NCBI GenBank assembly: GCA_001949185.1
Contig: BDGG01000008.1
Location: 1,547,648-1,611,647 of the forward strand
Origin: Ramazzottius varieornatus
Lineage: Eukaryota > Tardigrada > Eutardigrada > Parachela > Ramazzottiidae
Direction: 5' to 3'
DNA length: 64,000 nucleotides
The notes under the pieces were generated by a model, which was not told the origin of the DNA, did not search any database, and saw nothing but the letters and a program-made list of their open reading frames with translations. Of this stretch, positions 1-11,639 are shown piece after piece. How positions within the stretch are numbered: the first letter of the stretch is position 1; every line of letters starts with the position of its first letter. Position numbers and translations under genes: made by a program.

Positions 1-496
1 CGCACGTTCCAAATCTATTTGGGATTGGTCCTTAACATTGGAGAGCTCTTTTTCCTTTCTCGCGATTTCTGAACAACAAGCACATAATCATCGGTCAGAC
101 CGGTATGCAGAGTCAAGTAGCATAGCCAAGAAATTAATCATCTCACAACCCGTACAATCTCCCGCATGGCGTCATGGTGCTTGGGGCAGTACAGAGCTTA
201 CACCATGACGTCATACGTCAACTTCACGGGGTACACAGATTCTGTGACTTACGTTGCTCTTTCAGTTTTGCAGCTCGATCACGATACTCCTTCAGCTTGG
301 CATCCAGGTTTGGGAAAGGAATGTTTCGGTGTTGGGCTTCCAGGAGCGATTTTGCCGCCTCGGTATAGTAGTAGATGGCCACTTCGATGTTTCCATCGCG
401 GTCGAACTGGACGGCATGAGTGGCCAACTGGGAAATCTCTTGCGGAAGATCATTCGGTGATAAATTGGCCGACATGGAGCGCCCGAAAGCAAACAA
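1..496 (-). CDS. CAPN7: Calpain-7-like cysteine protease, 5' end only
   Basis: Runs off the left edge. Exon 1 (496 or 478 down to 253) encodes an N-terminal MIT domain with the segment HAVQFDRDGNIEVAIYYYTE, close to the start of animal calpain-7. A GTAAGT donor follows at 252-247. The next exon (68 to 1) joins in phase and reads on with KDQSQIDLERA, matching the QLDLERA that begins the second MIT domain of vertebrate calpain-7. MIT domains bind ESCRT-III proteins, so this protease is expected at endosomes. The start is ambiguous between two in-frame Met codons (MFAFGR at 496, MSANL at 478). The catalytic domain lies outside the window, so activity cannot be judged. Confidence 0.85.
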
Positions 497-1387
497 AACT
501 TCTCAATGCCCAATGCGGAGTAAGAGATTCTCTCCGGATGTTTGGCCTTTAAATCAGAAAGACGGTCAGCAAGTTGTAAGTGAGATAAAGTTTCATCATC
601 GATTTGTAAACATGGAGATATCCTTCCGTCAATTTGTTGAGCAGCCTGGATGTCTTGACTCTGGCAGATTACTCATGAGGACAAAGGAGTGCCATGAAAG
701 TTGGACCTATGAGAAAGAAGGAACACTACAAAATGAGCTGGGAGATACAGATGGAGACTGGACTGGAGAAAGCTGGATGGTAGAAAGCAGAAATCTTGTT
801 TGAGGGCGAGACCAAGAATCAACAATCAAGCGTAGTCCAAATTCTGACTAACGACTAACCCTATTACTCACCATGAGCGTGCCCACGCGGGAGTTTGGTA
901 AAGCGATAGGTACAGAGCTGTCAGCATCGAGTGGTTCCCCCTTGGGTTCCCGCATCATGTTTGGATTCCAAGCAGCTCTTTTCGGTCAGCCAGCATTCTG
1001 ACGGACAAATCTCTTTGTCATTAAGAACATATCCAAGGATACCTTGCCAAGTAGCTCAAGTTTTGGCTGGACTAGGGTTGGCGGGGGCAAGAGTGAGCGA
1101 ACTACTGTATGATGATTGGCGACCTTCGCACGCAGCCGTTCGTAGTACTTCATAGAGAACCAAGACTTCGTGTTTTCAGCGAAAATTTTCCACAAACAAA
1201 TGTTCTGTTTCTTTCTGTCATTGAGATAGAAGAGACAAGAAAACTGGCTAGTCAAAATGAAAATTACACCGATAAGTTAGGCAAAGTAATAAGGCATGAT
1301 ATTTGGCAAGAATCCACAGACTTAACAGGGCCTAACAGGCTCTTGTTGGGTACCTCGATTTCTCAAGCCAGGGTAATTTCTCAGAAC
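497..1387. other. Intergenic, no supported gene
   Basis: Open frames exist on both strands, for example 986-1255 (-) and 420-803 (+), but none resembles a known family or forms a convincing exon chain. It holds the calpain-7 promoter side and the NPC2 3' flank. Confidence 0.5.
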
Positions 1388-2243
1388 TTATTGAGGCCCG
1401 ATCTTGGCAGGAACAACAACACAGAAGACAGGAGTTCCGTTCTCGTCCTTAAGGTTCCATTGCACAACGACACTGACCTGCAAAACGAAGGACCGTTGCA
1501 GTTACAGTTCAGTCCGTACGTGGTGTCGAGAGCGCCCATAGTGTCTGGACGTAATCGCGTTCTGTGCTGAGAACTATTTTCAGTACTTACCAACGGGTAG
1601 ATTGACTGGATGAAGAGCGTGTCCTTGTACGTATACATTTGTCCAGGAACCAACGGACAGGTGATACCAGAGTCCTTGCAGCCGTTGGAGTTGGGAAGAG
1701 GGAACTTGATGGGGATTTTGTTGATGACTCCATGAACCTCAGCGGTCAATTTCGACGCTGCCGAACCTATTTCCAGGGAACGCAAATGTTTTTGGCCAAG
1801 TAGGCTGCTAACCGACATAGTCATCGGTTCGATCACAGAAAGTGGGTTTTGATCACGGCGACTAACCTGCGGTGAACTGGACTTCGAACGTCACGTTGGT
1901 TCCCCGTTTGAGCTCACACGGTGCTTTCTCGCATGGCGTTACTGTGACCGACTGGCAAGTTCCACTGGGTGCAGGTATGGCGGTGGCGCTGGGAAGCTTC
2001 ACGTCCTTACCTATGGAATACCGAACCCAAAGTCACACTGAAAAACATTGGTTCGTTTTTCGACTGGTTCGAGGTAAAAAGACTGATGGACGATCCCTCT
2101 AGTATATATAAAACAGCCTACGAGATTTAAGTATGTATCGGTATATCGAAAATACTCCACTTCTTACTGTTGCAGTTTCGGCATGGCATTTGGACAGCGC
2201 AAACCCAGCTTACTAGACAGAAAAGAACAGCAACTCGCAGCAT
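1388..2243 (-). CDS. NPC2-like secreted sterol/lipid-binding protein (ML domain)
   Basis: Four exons: 2243-2168, 2010-1867, 1766-1591, 1477-1388. They total 486 nt and encode 161 aa, the usual NPC2 size. The start MLRVAVLFCLVSWVCA is a clear signal peptide. The mature part has the ML-domain cysteine pattern: CRNCNS, TCQSVTVTPC, a CELKRGTNVTFEVQF strand, then HGVINKIPIKFPLPN, GCKDSGITCPL and a final VQWNLKDENGTPVFC strand. NPC2 proteins carry cholesterol or other lipids in the lysosome lumen or extracellular fluid. Arthropods have expanded families with chemosensory or immune roles, so the ligand is open. All splice sites are GT-AG and phases agree throughout. Confidence 0.9.
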
Positions 2244-2877
2244 TTTCCAAACAGAGAGAGATTCCGCGCCACAAGAAGATCGGATAGAAAAGGTCGACGA
2301 AATTGCAATGAGTAAAACATCAGCGAACTTAAGGCAAGCATGCAAACTGAGCTTTGTATACTGTGGCACCAGTTTTGTTGGAGCTTACCGTATGATTATG
2401 AGGCATATGCGGTGGGGTTCGATCTTCAGTCGTGACAAAGAGATAGCTGCTCATTCGCGGGATAAGAATCGGATGATAAGATAAATCGAGACAAGGCGGA
2501 GTCCCAGCGCTGCCCTGAGTTCTTCGAATTCTCCTAATTACGCCTCGCAGTCACTACTCTTTTGGCACTCGCCTCTTCCCCAAAAGACAAAGAGGCTCTT
2601 TAGGCCTTCCTTCATTATCAAGCAGGACATATTCCGTGGCAAGTGCTTCTCATCGAGACAAACTAACATTGAGACTTGATTGGACGGTAAACCAAGACCT
2701 GCATAGTAAAAAAACTAGTACCATGTCTCGCGGCGACAGTGAGGTTTAGCCGTGAAATCACGGGGATAGTTTGGAAAAAATTGGCACATTTTCTGGTAAA
2801 TATGTACAAGTAGAAAACGATTTGTATGGGAAAACACTCAAACTAGCTAAAAGTTCGAAGGATGTTGCAGATTTATT
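2244..2877. other. Intergenic, nothing recognised
   Basis: Lies between the NPC2 start and the chitinase stop. The open frame at 2170-2484 (+) is antisense to NPC2 exon 1 and has no support. Confidence 0.5.
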
Positions 2878-5036
2878 TCAGATTTGGAGTTCTTCGCCAG
2901 GGAAAAGCGCATCCCAGTCTTTCTTCCAGGGATTTCTCTGCTGTAAGTCCGTCAGCGCGATACCGTGTGAGTTGGCAATATCCCATGCTGTTTCACCTCT
3001 CTGGACAATGTGCATCCTACAACACATTGCAATATAGTGTGATTATCGTGATGGATCAAAAGGTACAAAGTAACAGGTTAGTCTGATCTTGCAAAGTGGG
3101 CTTACTTCGCAGCCTTCCGTTGCAGATTAGGCAAAGCCACGCAAAGCTTCTCGCCCTGAGTGATAAAGTCAAGGTCCACCTTTCCGGGATTATACTGCCG
3201 CAAATCCTGTAAGGAGATATCGAATTGGCGAGCGATATTCCAGGCGGTGTCGCCACTCTTGACGTGGTAGTAAGTGGCACAAGTGGAGGATTTGGAGAAA
3301 GAGCCTAAGCTGGGCGTTGGCCGCTCCACCGCTGGCGCCATTGCTCCACCCTGCTGCCCTGTCATGTTGAGGAACAGGACCGGAGTGTGCCCACCAGCAG
3401 TCTTAGACTCTAACAATGGTGTCGCCAAGACTCTTTTGATGGTTTGTAACAATGGGTAACGTGTCTGGAAACATGCCCCACGAAAATCATCTAGGCTCAT
3501 CTCCCATACAAAGACTCCACCGTATCCACTTTGGCGCACCCACATAGCCTAAAACGTGGAAAAATGTTCATAAAAAAGCCAACGGGGAGAAGCAATTTTG
3601 ATAACACTCAGTACACAAATGTGAGAACGACTGTATAAAATAATTTCGTCCGAATTTTTTGAAAGGAAGCGATGCGCACCTTCTGGCGGATACTTTCGAC
3701 GTCGTCGTAGCTAACCCAAATATTTTGACCATTGGCATGTGGAACTCTGGCATAACGGTCGAACTGGCGTTTGAGCTGGCCGGCTTTGATTCCGGCGCAA
3801 ATCTCAAAGAAGCCATAGTATCCAGGTTCCTCCGTGAAGGCGCCGCCGGGAGCTGGTCCTAAGGCTGCCACGCCTACGCCAACACTGTCCGGATGGGCCA
3901 CCGTCCATGCGCGGCCATACAGCGCCAGCCCGACGGAAATGCTTGACTTCGGAATACCGGCAATTTCCCATTCTCTCACCAGCGACTCCTGTAACGGTGG
4001 CCAACTTTTTATTAATGTGTTTTCCAAACGGAACTTTTATTGGTTGAAACAACACTGGTTGGTTCTACTTACGACGTTTAGACCAAGACTGGGATCCGAT
4101 GGAGACTTGATCAACGGCGCGTTGTGATTCGTCTTGTTGGGCTCCCATGTGGGCCCATGGAAGTCATACGCCATCAAGTTGATTATGTCCAGAGTTCTAG
4201 GAAAATTATACAGGAGAGGTCAAAGTTTTTACATTCTCTGAAAGTTATCTTTCCTGCATGAATACCTAGCCATAACAAGAGGGTTGTATCCTCCTCGAGA
4301 AATGGAAGAAACCGCCGCAGCAAGCAGGAGACGGGTTCTCGACAGCAGTCGCGCTTCCGCCTCGAAAGCAACCCGTATCTCCTGGAAAATTTCAGTTACA
4401 AATACGAATGATATGATCAAATGGCTTTCGCGAGGAGATTCTCTCAAGTCCAGCTTTACTTTGAGAAGGGAAGTGTACTGTTCGGCTGCGGTATGCAAAG
4501 GATACTCCCAGTCCAGATCGAGTCCATCCAAGTTCCAGCTTCGCAACCTTGTGAGAACGGAATCTATAAAGACCGTTCGGTTCTCCAGTGAAGCAGCCAT
4601 CGGGATAAACTGGTGGGAAAGATTCCATCCGCCGACGCTCAGTAGAACTTTCAGTTTAGGATAGTAGACTCTGTAGCTCTTTAGCTGGGTCAACTTTGCT
4701 GAAGGAAAAACGTTTGCTAAGAATGTATACAGATGGCTTGCCACTATACAGCTTACCTTCGTCTGTAGGTTTGATGGTCAGTATATTATTCTCGATTCCG
4801 GCGAAAGCGTAACAGATGTATGTGCAGTATCCAGGGTCCACATCTTGCACTTCATACTTGCCAGAGCCCGGCCTCGTATCCGCCCAGTTCGGGAAGTAGC
4901 AACCGCGATGCGGGAGTTCCACTTCCGGATCGGATGACAGGATGGCTTTCCATGAATACAGAAATATCAACACTCTAAATAGAAGTATCATTCTGGGCTG
5001 ATTTCGTATAGACTGAAGTCTCATGAAGTCTACCAT
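2878..5036 (-). CDS. GH18 chitinase with two C-terminal LysM domains
   Basis: Seven exons: 5036 (or 5024/4991)-4757, 4698-4460, 4381-4266, 4196-4073, 3988-3680, 3548-3106, 3016-2878. They encode 549 aa from the first Met or 534 from MILLFRVL, which gives the better signal peptide. The GH18 domain is complete: LKVLLSVGGWN, the catalytic DGLDLDWEYP (DxxDxDxE intact), MAYDFHGPTWEP, YGRAW and GYGGVFVWEMSLDDF. Two LysM modules follow, HVKSGDTAWNIARQFDISLQ and HIVQRGETAWDIANSHGIAL, the second in its own exon. Expected role: secreted hydrolysis of chitin, with LysM binding N-acetylglucosamine polymers. CBM14 is the more usual partner in animal chitinases. It is probably the active partner of the chitinase-like gene at 9.1-11.1 kb. 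Confidence 0.9.
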
Positions 5037-5590
5037 ACAGTTTCAACTCCTGTGGTCAACTCAATGAATTCCTTTTCATATAGCCGCGGAGCAACGTCTA
5101 CCGCTGAGGTTCCGCGTCTTGCAAACTGAGCTTGTGATCTCTCTTGGCGTTTCATGTCTTTTGACTTTGAATCATTGAAACATCTGACGGACCACAGCTC
5201 TCATGGAGCGGACATCCGCCCACATGTAACTGCACCTAATCTCTGCGTACAATGGAGATTCGTTACAGTTGTGGAGCGGATTTATTGTGATGCACATTTA
5301 ATGAGCTAGTGATGGTGACCATGAGCCTTCACCCGAGCTGGATAAGCTTACTTCGTTCCCGGAACCACCAAACATACTGGCGTCTAAACCCACACTTACT
5401 CACTTGTCCAGTTTGCGATCAAGAGAGGAATCAAGATAGCATACGGTAAGAAACTGTCTACTTCTGACAGGGGTGCATGATACTTCATACAGGACAGTTC
5501 AGCTTACGACAATAAACAGAAAGATAATTTTTTAACTTCATCACAATGGCTGAAAGCGGATCGACTGCGGTTCCGACGTAAGAAAGACTT
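5037..5590. other. Intergenic, nothing recognised
   Basis: Upstream flank of the LysM chitinase. No ORF or repeat structure stands out. Confidence 0.5.
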
Positions 5591-7387
5591 TCAGAAGAAA
5601 AGCTCACAGCTTAGGCTAAGGCCCTTGCTCCCAACCGATGCTGGCGCCAATATCATGGACAGGGTACATGCTGTGCAGTCGTGATGGATGTCGCAGTACT
5701 TGTAGCACTTCTCCTGCATGGTCCTGAAGATGCGGTGAGTACTGCCTAGTCCTATCGCTGGACGGATAATACACCCACCATATGTTCAAGAGTGGATCAC
5801 GCGTCTTTAGCGAGAAGGTGGGCTCGTATGTGACGGGGAACTTTTTCGTGCTGTTGCGGACTATCGGCGAGCAGTCCAGATCGTGGAAGAACCTTTCAGC
5901 CGCATCGAACTCCAGCATGAGACCATGCTTTGGAGATGAAAAGCCTGCAGAACACATGAATTAGCTTGTACGATGTAACAGTGTGGTGTCAACACCCTCG
6001 TCAGGAACTATGGGACATTCGCAAATAAAACTGAGCATGAACAATATCTCAAGTGGCGCATGTCTTCATTGTTATTAGCAGAGATTGTGCGTTACCTGGG
6101 ATGACGATTTTGTGCACGTCATTTGCCGATGTCACAAGTGTGGCGGAAGGTCCCACATATTAGTACGAGGTAAAGGACATGGAGTTTTCCAGGGAGAATT
6201 TCGGACATGAAAATTTCCAGGTTGTTTTAACGTAGCTGCTGGTCAGATTGCGTCGTACGGTAAGTCAGTCAATAGAGAAAGTCTTTATGATCATAGCCAA
6301 GTCGTCTTCCGAGTCATTTGACGGTGCAAAGGTGAGAAAGGAAGGTCTGCAGGAGACAGGATAAAATCCAATGTTAAAGAGCCTGGACAAGAAATAAAAC
6401 GTAGGCTCGAAGAGGCGCTTGTGTAGTCTTTTACGGAGACTTACGCCAAGACGTCACATCTCCGTTCTGGTCAACTCCTAAGATAACATAAGTGATTAAT
6501 GGATGCTCTACAAAGCCTCTGACGCATTTAAAGCATGTCGATTCCGTGCAGCAAGGCCAAAATTTCACAAAAGATTATCTCGTTAGTCTCTCCATGTTAT
6601 CGATGACGGCTACGACAAGTAAGGTTCAAAGTAAGCTCAAAACTGCTGCTCAGGTTCATAAGGAGCTGATGTTGGAAACTGCCAAAGTGCAACTGAATGT
6701 TTACATTGCACCGACTATTTGTTACCGTACCACAGATCTTAGCTGCGGTTGCACATTCCAGTCTGTAAGACGTCACGTGACAAAACAGTCAGATATTGTG
6801 GTGCCACCCTACACCGCAGTTTGGAAATTTCCCTGTACGAAGTTTCCACTGGAAAGCTCCATGTCCTTTACCCCGTACTGTATACGTACGCCCTGAAGTT
6901 ACCGTTGCACTTGTCCCGTTTGATACTCGGAGTAATGTAAGCAGTCCTGTTCGTCTCGTTTGGGTCCTTCAAGAACCGAACACAGCCGAACATGCATGGA
7001 TTGAGATCCATAAAGATGCAGAGAGCTCGATTGTTTACGGGGTCAATTACTTTCACGTATTTTACTGTCCAGCCGTCATGCCAGTCGGGAATCCATTGCA
7101 TCCAGCTGGTCATTTCACTGGAGAGCGGGTTTAAGTCGTAATTGTACGACAAGCCATCGAGATGCCTGTGGATCCTGTCACTTCTCACCTTTCCGAGGAC
7201 CAAATCAGTTTCGGAATACTCGTCGACGTCGTACATTCCGTCGAGATCTATCACCGCAGCTTCTTCGTCCGCTTCCTCATAGTCATCGTCCGCGACCTCG
7301 CTGTCAGTTTCGAAAACAACTGGCTAACAAAAGGCTGGGAACATTGCTGAGCCAGATGAAGACAACAAGGAACTTGGAATTCTCCAT
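5591..7387 (-). CDS. Unrecognised secreted protein, copy A of a tandem pair
   Basis: No family recognised. Body exons 7323-6903, 5944-5779 and 5723-5591 sum to exactly 240 codons with consistent phases. Introns are about 958 nt and 55 nt. The N-terminus after 7323 is acidic (DSEVADDDYEEADEEAA). Then come TSWMQWIPDW, CMFGCVRFLKDPNET, KRDKCNG, FHDLDCSPIVRNST and CYKYCDIHHDCTAC, so the mature chain is cysteine-rich. A signal-peptide-like start (MENSKFLVVFIWLSNVPSLL) begins at 7387 but lies one base out of frame with the body. Either there is a frameshift, or the first exon or acceptor is misjudged. Copy B at 7.7-8.7 kb matches along the whole length, which supports the exon model. Confidence 0.55.
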
Positions 7388-7683
7388 TTTTCCCACACTC
7401 AAATGAATATGCTCGTGGTATGGGTAACTTGCGAACTCATGAGCGAATCATGGAAACTCCTCGTTTCGTTCAGAACGAGGAGCGGAAACGCAGCGCCGTA
7501 TGCCCGTATGCTCGTATCGCTTGTCACATTTCTGCTTTTCAGCGCATAAAGCCACAGTATGTCAATATGCCGATCATAAAAGACTATTGTGTGTGTCATC
7601 GGGAGACGCCCGAAAGGTGACAGTATGGGTTTTACCTTCCTCGCTTTTATGCGAGAATCCGCGAAAACTTTGGTTCACGGACA

Positions 7684-8748
7684 CTAAATCATGGTCATGT
7701 CGCCAAGGACAAACAACCTAAGCTGCATGCTGAACGGTACACTGTACTTCACAGAGTCTGCCTTCTGCCCGACTGTTTCGGTAACTGCTTCCGGCCGGCT
7801 CCTGTGCAGACTTTCAGAAGAACGTAAACGAAAAGCATCCGGAATACCCGCGCAGGCTTGAAGACTAAGGAGTACAGCTGATACGTTTCCGAAGACGTTT
7901 CCCGGTAGCGGTGTTACGTATGGGGCGTACGATCTGCAATCCGGGTGGAACTCGCAATATTGGCGATACTTCTCTTCGTCGCGGGAGAACAGAACGCCGC
8001 CTATCGGCTTGTTATTGGAAGGAGTAAACGATCAAGTGATGTCCAGAAAGTTTTTGAATAAGTCGAGGTGTAGTGGTAGTTCTGAAATGGAGTCATGTCT
8101 GATGGGAGGCTTTCTGGGTGCTGTTTCGGGCCGATGATGAGCAGTCAAGATCGCAAATCATTTTTGCAATCTCGTCCAACTCCAGCGTGAGAGGATTGTT
8201 TGCAGAGGAGAAGCCGGAATTACACGGAGCATTGAGTACTCGTACTGTACGTTACATAACCTGTATTTCCGCGTAAAATCAAAGTTCGAAGCTTCGGCCA
8301 AAAGCTGACCGTTGCATTTGTCTCGTTTGTAGCTGGGTTTGATCAGCGCCGTGCTGTGCTATTCTGGCGGGTCCTTCAAGAAGCGAACGCAGCCGAACAT
8401 ACAAGCATCGACACCCAAGGCGAAGCATCGAAGACGATGTGTTGGGGGATCCATGACGAGTACGTATCCCAGAACCAGACCGTCTTCCCAGTCAGTTATC
8501 CATTGCTTCCAGCTTGTGCTTTCGTTCGCCGGGGGATTTCTGTCGTTGTAGGTTGATAACTGGTTAAGAAGATCTTGGATCAGCTGGGCTCGAAGTAGCC
8601 TAAAGTATTCATCGTCCTCTGTAGTTGCTTCGTCGTCATCGTGATCGTCATGATCGTCATGATCGCCATAGTCCTGGGCTTCTTTGTTTGCCGAGAGAAC
8701 AACAGGTATAACGTTCAACAAAATGAAACCGTCAAGGAAGCTGTTCAT
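7684..8748 (-). pseudogene. Copy B of the tandem secreted-protein pair, probably broken
   Basis: Starts with an intact signal peptide (MNSFLDGFILLNVIPVVLSA) at 8748, then a DHDDHDDHDDDE acidic tract and TSWKQWITDWEDG and ACMFGCVRFLKDPPE, matching copy A. An in-frame TAG at 8361-8359 replaces the position where copy A reads on toward KRDKCNG. Downstream, KRDKCNG and CNSGFSS...LDCSSSARNST persist, but the acceptor AG used in copy A is CG here. A further frame change separates this from the terminal block EEKYRQYCEFHPDCRSYAP (about 7985-7925), whose frame stays open to a stop at 7684. It is either a decayed duplicate or a truncated 129-aa secreted protein. Confidence 0.6.
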
Positions 8749-9069
8749 TTCTGGCACGAGTGAATGAAAGCCGTATAATCGATGACAATTTGTGGACCTG
8801 GAGTTCTTGGAGTTCTCATGCGAAATTACGGAAATATGAATATGTAAATACGCGATCAAGTGATATCATTATGTGCTGTCTTCGATAGACAAGGAGTGAT
8901 CCGGACGCACGCGGAAGGATATCTTTTGCTACGATAAACTGCTGCGCGCTGTTAGTCTTCTTCACCTCCCGCGCGAAACATCGATATCAGAAAGACAAAA
9001 ACACTCGTCAATTATGCGACTGTATCATAAGGATAATTAACGTCACAGTATCTCATAGTTACTCCTGCC
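8749..9069. other. Intergenic, nothing recognised
   Basis: Between the copy B start and the stop of the chitinase-like gene. No gene or repeat seen. Confidence 0.5.
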
Positions 9070-11051
9070 CTACAATGTCGACGACGATTTCTTCTGGCTC
9101 GCACTTTCGGACTTTGTGCACCCCTTCACAGCGCTCTCGAAGTTGCAAGCCAATGTTAGGGGATCGAAGATTGTCGTAGGTCCACAGTTGAACTTGTAGA
9201 AGATCCCGCCAAAATCACAGCTACAGTACGTGTTGTTGCAGGTTCCGAGGGCAAACACTCCCCCACCCTTCTTCATGCAGAACTCCCGATTGCACACTAC
9301 GAAAATCCCCTTGTTAATATCGAGGCGGTAAACTGGAAAGAACGGGAAAGGAATTACAAGTACCTCTGTTCTCGACGGCCTGCAGTACATCAGCAGACGG
9401 CGCCAGAGTACTTCGGGCTGCTTTGACCAACGGAAATGCCCCATCCGAGCAAGTAGCATTGAAGTCATCCAGACTGATATCCCAGAAGACCACGCCCCCA
9501 TAGCCCTTCTCCATCACCCATCGGCTTTTGATACGAACGCTCTCTGTGTCGTCATAACTGACCCACATCTTGGTCTGGTTTCCATGAGCGTACGGTGCCA
9601 TGGCGTAGGAGTCGAAGACGCGAGTGAGGTTCCTTGATGAAAGAAGCTGGCAGATGTCGTGGTAGGCCAAACGACCTGGGGAGGACAGGTAGCGCCCAAC
9701 GAATGTCGAAGGTCCCATGGCAGGAGCTCCGGCTTCGTAGCGCAATGGATGCTGGAGCGTCCATGCCCGACCGTACAAGGCCACACCGAGGACCAGCTTG
9801 GTCTTCGGAACACCGTAAAACTCCCATTCGCTGAACGTCGTCTCCTGTATGGGAAAATTCAGCTAAAATATTACAACTGTCAAAAATGCTTCAGGTGAAA
9901 CACATGTGCTTACGATCGTTCCAGCATGGGGGTTGGAGAGCAATGATGCCGGGCTTTTGTACAGTGGCGACGTGCTGTCAGTGACGGCGGGGTCGTACTC
10001 GGGAGTATGGTAGTCGAAAGCTCGAACCTGAACGATGTCGGAAGCGCTACAAAAAACAAGAAAAAAACAACATGGAGCTCAATGTTTAGACAATCATTCC
10101 ACATACTTGTATCTCATGATGAGAATGTGAGAATGCTTACTTGGCAAGGATTCTTGGATCGATGATGGATGCCTTGACGTTATTACCCACTTTGACCAAA
10201 AGTACGAGGCGAGGGACTTTCGAGAAGGCTGCTTCTTGCTCGAATCGTGTCCGAATATCCTTCAAGACAACAACTTATCAGAATAATTCCCCGTGTTACG
10301 AGCCGCTGCGTCCCACAAACCGAGAAGGACAACCTAGGCCGGTACAATGTACGATAAGTAATGGCAAACCTTCAGCAGCAAGGAGGTAGGGTTCGCTGTG
10401 GGAAAGTCTAACGATTCCAAATGCACAGCTATCCCGTCGACGCTCCACACCCGTAATTTTTCCACAATGGTTGTCACGAAGTCTTGGCGGTTCTGGTTTG
10501 TCGGGCCGGCGAGGTTCTGCGAAATCTGTGAAGCTACAGCTTGATTCCCGGCGTCGAGAGCCAGGAAAAGGTGCAGCTCCGGGTTTTTGACTTTCAACGC
10601 GTTGAGGTTGAATAGGTTTTCTACGAACACAGCGCTGCATACAGAACGGATACCTACCGAAAGAGGGCTCCATGTTTAGTGCGGCAGCATGACATACCTT
10701 CATCTTTGGGCGTAATTTGTAGTTCGTTCGCCTGAATGGTAGCGAAACCGTAGACGATGTACGTGCACATGTCCGGCTGGATATCTTGGATCTTAAATGC
10801 GCCAGTCGATGTTTGGCCAAGACTTTCGGAAAAGACGTAGCATCCCACATGCGGAGTAACTAGTTTCAATTCTGGAACAGGAATTGGCGTAAACCATTCC
10901 TGAGAAATTTTCCATTCATATCTTCAGTCGTACCTGTAGTTATGAGGACGTCCGCAGAGTTCGCAGAAGATGGTGCCGCAAGAATTGCTGAAACGACGCA
11001 TAGAGCCACCGCTAGTACGTACAACAACGGTGCCGCAGCCCAAGACCCCAT
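9070..11051 (-). CDS. Chitinase-like protein (GH18 fold, degenerate active site) with C-terminal CBM14
   Basis: Exons 11051-10934, 10871-10698, 10620-10370, 10259-10141, 10046-9914, 9844-9364 (or 9412) and 9332-9070. They encode 512 or 496 aa depending on the last donor. A signal peptide opens it (MGSWAAAPLLYVLAVALC). GH18 landmarks are YGRAW, VSYDDTESV and GYGGVVFWDISLDDF. The catalytic block reads VDGIAVHLES: the second and third Asp of DxxDxDxE are Ala and His, only the final Glu is kept, and SxGGW is replaced by LALDAGN. A CBM14/peritrophin-A chitin-binding module with spaced cysteines ends the protein. By analogy with other chitinase-like proteins it should bind chitin rather than cut it. 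It lacks LysM. Confidence 0.85.
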
Positions 11052-11639
11052 TCTGGACCCTAGAAAACCCTCAAGAACTGAGCACAGCGTCCAGGTCAAT
11101 ATCACTACTGATTGCTCGCACAGAGCTTGAAAACTTCCGTCAAGTGGTTTTACGTTCCACTGCTTTCGAAGATGTTGAAGATTCAAGAGACAACGCGGAG
11201 GGTCTCAAATCGGCGAGCAGCATTTCACATGCGCCATACTTCACTCGGGAATCGAGGATCATTGCGTGCGGCAGCCGATGCCCTTGCCACTGGGGCTTCT
11301 TTTCGTCCTGGTTTCATTCGATGTGACCCGGAGAATGCATAAAAGCCTTTTCAGGGTTGCAGGAGCTCGAAAGGAATCGTGAAAAACCAGAAACCCATTT
11401 TCCGATTTCATTTGACCACGCCCACTCCAAGTTAGTCCGGCCCCTTCTTATGATGATCAGCTGTTCACTTCCGGTTTGGCTTAATCAGACACTGCATCAT
11501 CAGTCTTCCAGTCTTCCTTGCCACTCTCTGAATCTCTGCAGTTCTTTTTCCGTCTGCTTCCACAGAATCATTAACTGTTAGCTTTCACTCTGTTGCATCG
11601 GAATCCGGAGCGTCAAGACAACCCATCCAGGACACGACA
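11052..11639. promoter_or_regulatory. Divergent intergenic region, chitinase-like (-) / TMEM14 (+)
   Basis: A 588-bp gap between two divergent start codons must hold both promoters. I see no clear TATA box or other assignable site. Confidence 0.35.

Noticed and set aside
1109-1570. 153-aa plus-strand ORF
   Set aside because: It runs antisense into the last NPC2 exon and its codons and composition show no family resemblance.
3102-3290. Bacterial contamination or transfer as source of the LysM domains
   Set aside because: LysM is widespread in eukaryotes, and both modules are joined to the chitinase by in-phase introns with GT-AG sites.
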